From the NCBI RefSeq assembly GCF_019649055.1, contig NW_026570237.1, forward strand, positions 1,584,766 through 1,648,765: 64,000 nt of DNA. Reading direction: 5' to 3'. A model generated the notes under the pieces. It saw nothing but the letters and a program-made list of their open reading frames with translations. It made no database searches and was not told the origin of the DNA. The stretch is from Paramacrobiotus metropolitanus (taxonomy: Eukaryota > Tardigrada > Eutardigrada > Parachela > Macrobiotidae). The position numbers and the translations under genes are program-made. Shown piece by piece: positions 40,801 to 50,500 of the stretch (positions are counted from its first letter, which is position 1; every line of letters begins with the position of its first letter).

Positions 40801-42070
40801 TTACCGGGGCTCGGAGGTTCGAGCCTCGGGGCTGGTCTTGTCCGGTTGAAATTGATGCTACGGGCCTAGTTCCGGTTGAGAACATTGTTGTTGTAGATGT
40901 TCCTCCGTAGGCCGTAGTCGTTGTGGTAGTTGACTGGGTCGGTGCATTCGGGGTAGCCGTCGAAGTGTTTCGTTCCGGCTCCGGGGCTGTCGGTACCAAC
41001 GGCGGCCTCGGTATAGGTCCAACCGAAGGTTCATTCCGAAGCATTCCGACCTGGTAGATTTGACTTTCGAGAGCCCCCGTTTGACCTGTTGGGTTCAGCA
41101 GGGGGTTGTCTCGACGCAGGTAGTCGTCAATCTGCTGACATTTGTCCTGCTCTTGGGTGGTCCGGTAGGACGGGGGTGGCTCGGTCATGGAATCCTCGAG
41201 GTAAGTCTTTTCCTCCTTCAGGCACGCGACCTCGATGCCCAGGTCCTCTCGTTCCTGGACCAGCTGATTGTACTTGTCGCACAGGCCGGTGTACTTGTTA
41301 GTTACATCCGTGCTGAAGTCGTAGAGTTCCTGTTGGTACTTTAAGAGGCGGTCCTGGTCTATCTGCAGTTGGGTCTTCTCGGACTCTAGCCGTGTAATCC
41401 GGGCTCGTTGGGCCTCAATGACCGCGAGGTTCTCGATGCGGGCCTGTTCGAACCGGGCTGTCTCGTTCTGGAGATGGGTGGTGAGGGCGAGGATCTGCTG
41501 GCCAAGTTGGGCCTGGCATAGCCGAAGGTCTACGGCTATACCCTCCGGGTCATTCTGGTTCTCCCGGAGGTTCGCGTAGGCCGTCCGGAGGAAGTCGAGT
41601 TCCGAATTTAGCTCGCCAATCTCCCCCTCCAGGCCGATGATGCCTTGTTTAAGGTGATGGTTCACCTCGCGGTACTCATCCACCCGGTCAAACATCTTAT
41701 GGAGTTCCGCCGAGCCAGCCTCGGAGTAGCCGAGGGCCTGTAACCGCTGCTCCAAGTCTTCGCGCAGGGTGGCCACTTCGGCCCGAGACTGCTCCAGCAT
41801 GTCCTGGAGTCTAGTAACCTCGGCTTGTTCATGACGGCAGGGCTCCTCAGTTACTTGCAAATGGGCCTCTAACCGTTCGATCTCCTGGGTTAGGTCATCA
41901 ATGACGGTGTTCGCGCGTTCAAGTTCGTCCGTGAGCCTTTTGCGCTCCTGTTTATGCGAAGTCACCGTTTGGGACAAGACATTCTCCGTCGATTCGACGA
42001 TGTTTTGTCCGGCCACGAGCTGGTTTTGCAGCTCGTATAGGTGTCCGAGGTTCGAGCCTCGGTGTTCGAG
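40739..42070 (-). CDS. LTR element, long coiled-coil frame upstream of Gag
   Basis: The open frame runs from a TAG near 42073 to 40739 without an early ATG (first possible start GTG at 42016). Residues 15-290 are almost unbroken heptad sequence (RLTDELERANTVIDDLTQEI, LREDLEQRLQAL, RITRLESEKTQLQIDQDRLL), predicting a long parallel coiled coil. A Thr/Pro-rich tail follows. It overlaps Gag by about 60 bp in another register, so it could be the N-terminal part of a frame-changed Gag. Such a coil is not a normal part of Ty3/gypsy Gag, and I do not recognise the protein. Confidence 0.6.
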   Translation of the reverse strand, partial: LEHRGSNLGHLYELQNQLVAGQNIVESTENVLSQTVTSHKQERKRLTDELERANTVIDDLTQEIERLEAHLQVTEEPCRHEQAEVTRLQDMLEQSRAEVATLREDLEQRLQALGYSEAGSAELHKMFDRVDEYREVNHHLKQGIIGLEGEIGELNSELDFLRTAYANLRENQNDPEGIAVDLRLCQAQLGQQILALTTHLQNETARFEQARIENLAVIEAQRARITRLESEKTQLQIDQDRLLKYQQELYDFSTDVTNKYTGLCDKYNQLVQEREDLGIEVACLKEEKTYLEDSMTEPPPSYRTTQEQDKCQQIDDYLRRDNPLLNPTGQTGALESQIYQVGMLRNEPSVGPIPRPPLVPTAPEPERNTSTATPNAPTQSTTTTTTAYGGTSTTTMFSTGTRPVASISTGQDQPRGSNLRAPVNGPGMGLPTADERFGGRLTT

Positions 42071-42089
42071 GTTCTAGCCGACTGCATTC

Positions 42090-42640
42090 TTACCGTTGAT
42101 GATTTGGATGTGCCCGAGGTCGGCTTCGATGAGTTCGAAGTCCGAGTTGAGTCCCGGTAAGGGTCCTCGGGTCCGGTGTGGTCGCCTTCGGAGTCCCCGA
42201 GGGTCGCTTCGGGTCCGGCGATGTCGATTTCCGGCTGTTGTCCGAAGATTTTAGGTTGTTGCCAGTTGGTTTGGGGCTTTGAGCCAGGGTCAGTGGGGAC
42301 TTAGTCGGTGAACCCGAATTGTGGGTCACCCCCCGGGTCAGTGATACCGTACCCTTCATTTGGTTTGGGCTCATCTGGCCTTGCCTCGGTTTCAGTCTAG
42401 CCGTGCTGCCCTGTTGGGGCTGTACAGGGTCACCCATGTCTGGTGATACCTCGGAGCTACTTAGCGCCGGGCTCGAGGCTCCGTGGTCCGGGGTGATGGC
42501 CGGAAAGAAGACTGGCGAGGCACCTATTGGGTGCACAAGTCCAGCCGCAGGCTCGGAGTTCGCAGTTTGACCTATTGGGTCATGCAGAACCTCCGGCTCA
42601 GCCTGTGGTAGCTCGAGGAACGTCCGGTCGTGTGTGCGTC
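42090..42640 (-). CDS. LTR element, Ser/Pro/Lys-rich frame, unrecognised
   Basis: An open frame without ATG, low-complexity (SPDPKRPSGTPKATTPDPRT). It contains HDPIG and HPIG, both encoded by TATTG hairpins (42568 and 42520). It overlaps the 42572-42886 frame in another register and probably continues it after a frame change near 42640. Confidence 0.4.
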
Positions 42641-42886
42641 CTCGAAGCTATCCTCCGGCGATTGGTTGAAGTCGTTCGCCAGGATCCGCGCATCTCGCTT
42701 CTCCTTGGCCGATTTAGTCGACTGATTGGATTTGTTGGATTTGCCGGACTTACTCGATCGGTTGGAGTCCGACGAGTGAGGCTCGTTACCCGGGCCAGCA
42801 TGACGGAAGGTGTACCCGCCTGCGTTATCCCGTCGGGCGTAGCCTTGGTCGAACTTCCGTTCGTATGGGTTATTTCGACCGGGCAT
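42572..42886 (-). CDS. LTR element, first ATG frame after the 5' LTR, unrecognised
   Basis: This is the first ATG-initiated frame after the right LTR on the gene strand, 104 codons. It is Arg/Asn-rich at the start and then Ser/Lys-rich (SSKSGKSNKSNQSTKSAKEK). No domain. It may be the N-terminus of a longer Gag precursor broken by a frame change. Confidence 0.45.
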   Translation of the reverse strand: MPGRNNPYERKFDQGYARRDNAGGYTFRHAGPGNEPHSSDSNRSSKSGKSNKSNQSTKSAKEKRDARILANDFNQSPEDSFEDAHTTGRSSSYHRLSRRFCMTQ

Positions 42887-44152
42887 CTTCGGTGGTGACT
42901 CTATTGGAGCCTTGAAGTAGCCTCCGGGTTGTCCCTTCGGCCAAAAAGAATCAGACTATCCCTATTGGGGACTTGTCCGAAGCTGATGAGGCTTTTTGCC
43001 TGTTGAAGGTTCGAGGGCCCGGTGGGGGGGCTAAGGTCCGGTGGGGGGCTGAGAGGTCCGGTGGGGTAAGGGGTGTTGATGTGGGTGTGCTTGTACTACT
43101 TGCAACTCAGTACTGTTGTCAATACGGGGTACAGCTTACGTACGTCCAATACTACAGCACTGACCGCTATGACGTCACACTCCGCTAAGTGGTCTTGCAG
43201 ATTACTGCCTACGTCACGATTCTGTGCGCCGCGTGCAAAATTCCAAAAAACAGTGACTCACTACGGACTTATAACATAGGGAATCTCCCCGTTATCCTGA
43301 TTGGTCAGATTTTAATATGGTAAATCGGCCGTCGTGACGTCACAATTAATTTTTAATTTGAATTAATTATTTTTGCCGTGGGCAAATCGGCGAAAATTCC
43401 GGAAAAATTATGAAAAATTATTTTTCACCGACCAAAAATTAATTTAGCCGGGGGAAATTAACTCCCGTAATTTTTCGTAAATTTAGAAAGGTTGTTAACC
43501 GAGGCTCAGAGGGTCTACACCGAGGCTCGAGGGTCCGACCTAGTAAGGCTGGCTACACCCTATTTCCACCCAAAAAGATGTTTTTAAGGCCCGTTTATCC
43601 GGGTAAAAATAAGTTTTAGCCGGCCAAAACTACTTTTGGTCCGGTAAAAATGAAAGTTGCCCGGCTATATCGGGTCTTTAGAGGCTCTACGAGGCTTACC
43701 GAGGGTCAGTCGACCCTATTTACCGGGTAAATCCGCGTGAGTCCGCTTAATGATCCGGTGAATCCCGCGCTGGTAAAGTTGCGGGTGCCACTTAAGGCAA
43801 AGGCGACCCCGATTGATGAGGTTGGGAGGGTCCGCGAGGGTCCGCTGGGTCCGTGCCGTCCGTTCCGTCCGGGGATCCGCGGTAACCGCTAATCAACCCG
43901 GGCAAAGTCCGTCCGAGGGTTGTCTCCGCGAGGAACGTTCCGTCCACGCGCAAGAAGAGGGTCTGCTGAGGCTTTCTGCCCGCAAGAGAGAGAAAAGAGA
44001 CCAGACCGTTCTGGCTGGCGGCGATCAGATGGGGATGGGAACCGTTGGTTCTCCCCTGTCTTCACGTCGGCCGTTTACGGAGATAGGTCTACAGTACTCT
44101 ACACCGTGGTCTCAAAGGGTCCGTTGAAGGAAAACTCAACGATATGCTATCA
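42887..44152. other. LTR element 5' leader, non-coding
   Basis: It lies between the right LTR and the first ATG frame. It contains a G-rich block with three GGTCCGGTGGGG units (43017-43074, plus strand) and an AT-rich stretch (about 43290-43460) unlike the rest of the element. No primer-binding site beginning TGG was found next to the LTR. Confidence 0.6.
43017..43074 (+). repeat. G-rich triple repeat, possible G-quadruplex
   Basis: Runs of 7, 6, 4 and 4 G are separated by 12, 14 and 3 nt on the plus strand (C-rich on the gene strand). They arise from three tandem GGTCCGGTGGGG-type units. Confidence 0.55.
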
Positions 44153-44551
44153 TGTGATAGTGAGAAGGCTTTATTGTGAATAGCAATAAAGTACAGAAAA
44201 CCCAAACACAAAAAATCGATGTGAGCTGTAACATGTAAATCACCGAATGTCAGCTAGTGAATGAAAATGAACGGCACATCGAGCCGAAAGCATGGGAAAA
44301 GCCTGTGCGGCATACTGGGCAGATCCAACACGAGCGAACGAACGCTGATAGGCCGAGATGTGAAAGTGGGGCGTGGCTCCGCCTACATCGAGGCCGGTGA
44401 TTGGCCGAGACGCAAGGCTGGGCGGAAAGCTGCCTGAGTCGAGGCCGATCTAGCGCTCGACAGCGAGTGCGACTCGGTGTGAGTCAGCACACCGGAAGCG
44501 GGACTGTCGCTGGCTGCCTGCTCGTAGGCTGCCATAGCGACTGGCACAACA
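44153..44551 (-). repeat. LTR, right copy (5' LTR in the sense of the genes)
   Basis: 399 bp, identical to the left LTR except for three substitutions and the missing 24-nt segment. On the gene strand it begins TGTTGTGCC and ends ATCACA. It must hold the element promoter, but no TATA box is obvious. Confidence 0.92.
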
Positions 44552-47500
44552 CTCATTATTGCGGGGTCCGATTTCCCGAGTTCCTTTACATTGGGAAACG
44601 TTTTTTGTTCAGTTTTTGAATTGGTGCTTCATAAAGATAAAATTGGCGGGTTGCGTGAAATTTTTTTACCCGTCAGCGCGACAAAAACCCTTCAGATGGC
44701 GTTTTTCCTGCCTGATTTTTGCGGATTCCGATTTGCCGCATTCTTTTGCATAGGAAAACGTTTTTTTTTCAATTTTAGAATTGGTGCTTCATAAACATAA
44801 AATTGGCGGGTTTCGTGAAATTTTTTCAATTGTCAGCGCGTTAATAAGCGCTTAAATGTCGTTTTCTTTTGCCTAAATCTTGCGGAATCCAATTCCCCTA
44901 ACTCTGTTTTATAGGAAAACGTTTGTTGTTCAATTTTAGAATTGGTGCTTCATAAAGAGAAAAATGGCGGTTTTCGTGAAATTTTGTTAAATGTCAGCGC
45001 GCCAAAAAGCCTTCAGATGGCGTTTTTTCTGCCTGATTTTTGCGGATTCCGATTTGCCGCATTCTTTTGCATAGGAAAACGTTTTTTGTTCAATTTTAGA
45101 ATTGGTACTTCATAAAGATAAAATTGGCGGGTTTGGTAAAAAATTTTTTTATTTGTCAGCGCGCCAAAAAGCGTTTAGATGTCGTTTTTCCTGCCTAAAT
45201 CTTGCGGAATCCGTATCCCTGAGCCCTTCTACATAGGAAAACGTTTTTTGTTCAATTTTAGAATTGTTGCTTCATAAACATAAAATTGGCGGGTTTCGTG
45301 AAATTTTTTTAATTGTCAGCGCGTTAAAAGCGCTTAAATGTCGTTTTTTCTGCCTAAATCTTGCGGAATACAATTACCCTAACTCTTTTTTATAGGAAAA
45401 CGTTTTTTGTTCAGTTTTGGAATTGGTGCTTCATAAAGATAAAAATGGCGGGTTTCGTGAAATTTTTTTAAAAGTCAGCGCGCCAAAAGCCTTCAGATGG
45501 CGTTTTTTCAGCCTGATTTTGGCGGATTCCGATTTGCCGCATTCTTTTGCATAGGAAAACGTTTTTTGTTCAATTTTAGAATTGGTGCTTCATAAACATA
45601 AAATTGGCGGGTTTCGTGAAATTCTTTTAATTGTCAGCGCGTTAAAAAGCGCTTAATTGTCGTTTTTTCTGCCTAAATCTTGCGGAATCCAATTCCCCTA
45701 ACTCTTTTTTATAGGAAAACGTTTTTTGTTCAGTTTTGGAATTGGTGCTTCATAAAGATAATCATAAAGATAAAAATGGCGGGTTTCGTGAAATTTTTTT
45801 AAAAGTCAGCGCGCCAAAAAGCCTTCAGATGGCGTTTTTTCAGCCTGATTTTGGCGGATTCCGATTTGCCGCATTCTTTTGCATAAGAAAACGTTTTTTG
45901 TTCAATTTTAGAATTGGTGCTTCATAAAGATAAAATTGGCGGGTTTGGTAAAAAATTTTTTTATTTGTCAGCGCGCCAAGAAGCGTTTAGATGTCGTTTT
46001 TCCTGCCTAAATCTTGCGGAATCCGTATCCCCGAGCTCTTTTACATAGGAAAACGTTTTTTGTTCAATTTTAGATTCGGTGCTTTATAAAGATAAAATTG
46101 GCGGGTTTCGTGAAATTTTTTTAGATGTCAGCGCGCCAAAAAGCCTTCAGATGGCGTTTCTTCAGCCTGATTTTGGCGGATTCCGATTTGCCGCATTCTT
46201 TTGCATAGGAAAACGTTTTTTGTTCAATTTTAGAATTGGTGCTTCATAAAGATCAAAATGGCGGGTTTCGTGAAATTTTTGTAGATGTCAGCGCGCCAAA
46301 AAGCCTTCAGATGGCGTTTTTTCAGCCTAAATCTTGCGGAATACAATCACCCTAACTCTTTTTTATAGGAAAACGTTTTTTGCTCAGTTTTGGAATTGGT
46401 GCTTCATAAAGTTAAAAATGGCGCGTTTCGTGAAATTTTTTTAAAAGTCAGCGCGCCAAAAAGCCTTCAGATGGCGTTTTTTCAGCCTGATTTTGGCGGA
46501 TTCCGATTTGCCGCATTCTTTTGCATAGGAAAACGTTTTTTGTTCAATTTTAGAATTGGTGCTTCATAAACATAAAATTGGCGGGTTTCGTGAAATTCTT
46601 TTAATTGTCAGCGCGTTAAAAAGCGCTTAAATGTCGTTTTTTCTGCCTAAATCTTGCGGAATACAATTACCCTAACTCTTTTTTATAGGAAAACGTTTTT
46701 TGTTCAGTTTTGGAATTGGTGCTTCATAAAGATAAAAATGGCGGGTTTCGTGAAATTTTTTTAAAAGTCAGCGCGCCAAAAAGCCTTCAGATGGCGTTTT
46801 TTCAGCCTGATTTTGGCGGATTCCGATTTGCCGCATTCTTTTGCATAGGAAAACGTTTTTTGTTCAATTTTAGAATTGGTGCTTCATAAAGATAAAATTG
46901 GCGGGTTTGGTAAAAAATTTTTTTATTTGTCAGCGCGCCAAGAAGCGTTTAGATGTCGTTTTTCCTGCCTAAATCTTGCGGAATCCGTATTCCCGAGCTC
47001 TTTTACATAGGAAAACGTTTTTTGTTCAATTTTAGATTCGGTGCTTTATAAAGATAAAATTGGCGGGTTTCGTGAAATTTTTTTAGATGTCAGCGCGCCA
47101 AAAAGCCTTCAGATGGCGTTTTTTCAGCCTGATTTTGGCGGATTCCGATTTGCCGCATTCTTTTGCATAGGAAAACGTTTTTTGTTCAATTTTAGAATTG
47201 GTGCTTCATAAAGATAAAAATGGCGCGTTTCGTGAAATTCTTTTAATTGTCAGCGCGTTAAAAAGCGCTTAATTGTCGTTTTTTCTGCCTAAATCTTGCG
47301 GAATCCAATTCCCCTAACTCTTTTTTATAGGAAAACGTTTTTTGTTCAGTTTTGGAATTGGTGCTTCATAAAGATAAAAATGGCGGGTTTCGTGAAATTT
47401 TTGTAGATGTCAGCGCGCCAAAAAGCCTTCAGATGGCGTTTTTTCAGCCTAAATCTTGCGGAATACAATCACCCTAACTCTTTTTTATAGGAAAACGTTT

Positions 47501-50500
47501 TTTGTTCAGTTTTGGAATTGGTGCTTCATAAAGATAAAAATGGCGGGTTTCGTGAAATTTTTTAAAAGTCAGCGCGCCAAAAGCCTTCAGATGGCGTTTT
47601 TCAGCCTGATTTTGGCGGATTCCGATTTGCCGCATTCTTTGCATAGGAAAACGTTTTTGTTCAATTTTAGAATTGGTGCTTCATAAACATAAAATTGGCG
47701 GGTTTCGTGAAATTTTTTAATTGTCAGCGCGTTAAAAAGCGCTTAAATGTCGTTTTTCTGCCTGAATCTTGCGGAATACAATTACCCTAACTCTTTTGCA
47801 TAGGAAAACGTTTTTTGTTCAGTTTGGAATTGGTGCTTCATAAAGATAAAATGGCGGGTTTCGTGAAATTTTTTAAAAGTCAGCGCGCCAAAAAGCCTTC
47901 AGATGGCGTTTTTTCAGCCTGATTTTGGCGGATTCCGATTTGCCGCATTCTTTTGCATAGGAAAACGTTTTTGTTCAATTTTAGAATTGGTGCTTCATAA
48001 AGATAAAATTGGCGGGTTTCGTGAAATTTTTTAATTGTCAGCGCGTTAAAAGCGCTTAATTGTCGTTTTACTGCCTAAATCTTGCGGAATCCAATTCCCA
48101 ACTCTTTTGCATAGGAAAACGTTTTTTGTTCAGTTTTGGAATTGGTGCTTCATAAAGATAATCATAAAGATAAAAATTGGCGGGTTTCGTGAAATTTTTT
48201 GAAAGTCAGCGCGCCAAAAGCCTTCAGATGGCGTTTTTTCAGCCTGATTTTGGCGGATTCCGATTGCCGCATATTCTTTGCATAAGAAAACGTTTTTGTT
48301 CAATTTTAGAATTGGTGCTTCATAAAGATAAAATTGGCGGGTTTGGTAAAAAATTTTTTATTTGTCAGCGCGCCAAGAAGCGTTTAGGTGTCGTTTTTCC
48401 TGCCTAAATCTTGCGGAATCCGTATCCCCGAGCTCTTTTACATAGGAAAACGTTTTTGTTCAATTTTAGATTCGGTGCTTTATAAAGATAAAATTGGCGG
48501 GTTTCGTGAAATTTTTTTAGATGTCAGCGCGCCAAAAAGCCTTCAGATGGCGTTTCTTCAGCCTGATTTTGGCGGATTCCGATTTGCCGCATTCTTTTGC
48601 ATAGGAAAACGTTTTTTGTTCAATTTTAGAATTGGTGCTTCATAAAGATAAAAATGGCGCGTTTCGTGAAATTTTTGTAAATGTCAGCGCGCCAAAAAGC
48701 CTTCAGATGGCGTTTTTTCAGCCTAAATCTTGCGGAATACAATCACCCTAACTCTTTTTTATAGGAAAACGTTTTTTGTTCAGTTTTGGAATTGGTGCTT
48801 CATAAAGATAAAAATGGCGGGTTTCGTGAAATTTTTTTAAAAGTCAGCGCGCCAAAAAGCCTTCAGATGGCGTTTTTTCAGCCTGATTTTGGCGGATTCC
48901 GATTTGCCGCATTCTTTTGCATAGGAAAACGTTTTTTGTTCAATTTTAGAATTGGTGCTTCATAAACATAAAATTGGCGGGTTTCGTGAAATTCTTTTAA
49001 TTGTCAGCGCGTTAAAAAGCGCTTAATTGTCGTTTTTTCTGCCTAAATCTTGCGGAATCGAATTCCCCTAACTCTTTTTTATAGGAAAACGTTTTTTGTT
49101 CAGTTTTGGAATTGGTGCTTCATAAAGATAATCATAAAGATAAAAATGGCGGGTTTCGTGAAATTTTTTTAAAAGTCAGCGCGCCAAAAAGCCTTCAGAT
49201 GGCGTTTTTTCAGCCTGATTTTGGCGGATTCCGATTTGCCGCATTCTTTTGCATAGGAAAACGTTTTTTGTTCAATTTTAGAATTGGTGCTTCATAAACA
49301 TAAAATTGGCGGGTTTCGTGAAATTCTTTTAATTGTCAGCGCGTTAAAAAGCGCTTAAATGTCGTTTTTTCTGCCTGAATCTTGCGGAATACAATTACCC
49401 TAACTCTTTTTTATAGGAAAACGTTTTTTGTTCAGTTTTGGAATTGGTGCTTCATAAAGATAAAAATGGCGGGTTTCGTGAAATTTTTTTAAAAGTCAGC
49501 GCGCCAAAAAGCCTTCAGATGGCGTTTTTTCAGCCTGATTTTGGCGGATTCCGATTTGCCGCATTCTTTTGCATAGGAAAACGTTTTTTGTTCAATTTTA
49601 GAATTGGTGCTTCATAAACATAAAATTGGCGGGTTTCGTGAAATTCTTTTAATTGTCAGCGCGTTAAAAAGCGCTTAATTGTCGTTTTTACTGCCTAAAT
49701 CTTGCGGAATCCAATTCCCCTAACTCTTTTTTATAGGAAAACGTTTTTTGTTCAGTTTTGGAATTGGTGCTTCATAAAGATAATCATAAAGATAAAAATG
49801 GCGGGTTTCGTGAAATTTTTTTGAAAGTCAGCGCGCCAAAAAGCCTTCAGATGGCGTTTTTTCAGCCTGATTTTGGCGGATTCCGATTTGCCGCATTCTT
49901 TTGCATAAGAAAACGTTTTTTGTTCAATTTTAGAATTGGTGCTTCATAAAGATAAAATTGGCGGGTTTGGTAAAAAATTTTTTTATTTGTCAGCGCGCCA
50001 AGAAGCGTTTAGATGTCGTTTTTCCTGCCTAAATCTTGCGGAATCCGTATCCCCGAGCTCTTTTACATAGGAAAACGTTTTTTGTTCAATTATAGATTCG
50101 GTGCTTTATAAAGATAAAATTGGCGGGTTTCGTGAAATTTTTTTAGATGTCAGCGCGCCAAAAAGCCTTCAGATGGCGTTTCTTCAGCCTGATTTTGGCG
50201 GATTCCGATTTGCCGCATTCTTTTGCATAGGAAAACGTTTTTTGTTCAATTTTAGAATTGGTGCTTCATAAAGATCAAAATGGCGGGTTTCGTGAAATTT
50301 TTGTAGATGTCAGCGCGCCAAAAAGCCTTCAGATGGCGTTTTTCCTGCCTGATTTTTGCGGGTTCCGATTTGCCGCATTCTTTTGATAGGAAAACGTTTT
50401 TTGTTCAATTTTAGAATTGGTGCTTCATAAAGATAAAATTGGCGGGTTTGGTAAAAATTTTTTTATTTGTCAGCGCGCCAAGAAGCGTTTAGATGTCGTT

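Larger units (their letters stand above)
23946..44551 (-). mobile_element. 20.6-kb Ty3/gypsy-type LTR retrotransposon inserted in the satellite
   Basis: Direct LTRs (23946-24368 and 44153-44551) with TG...CA ends are flanked by CTCA on both sides (23942-23945 and 44552-44555), a 4-bp target duplication. The genes read mainly on the minus strand: Gag, protease, integrase and extra frames, with RT/RNase H inverted. LTR identity is very high: three substitutions and one 24-nt indel in about 400 bp. Insertion is therefore recent, although many reading frames are broken. At 20.6 kb it is far longer than the usual 5-10 kb. I did not find a convincing primer-binding site or polypurine tract. Confidence 0.9.
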
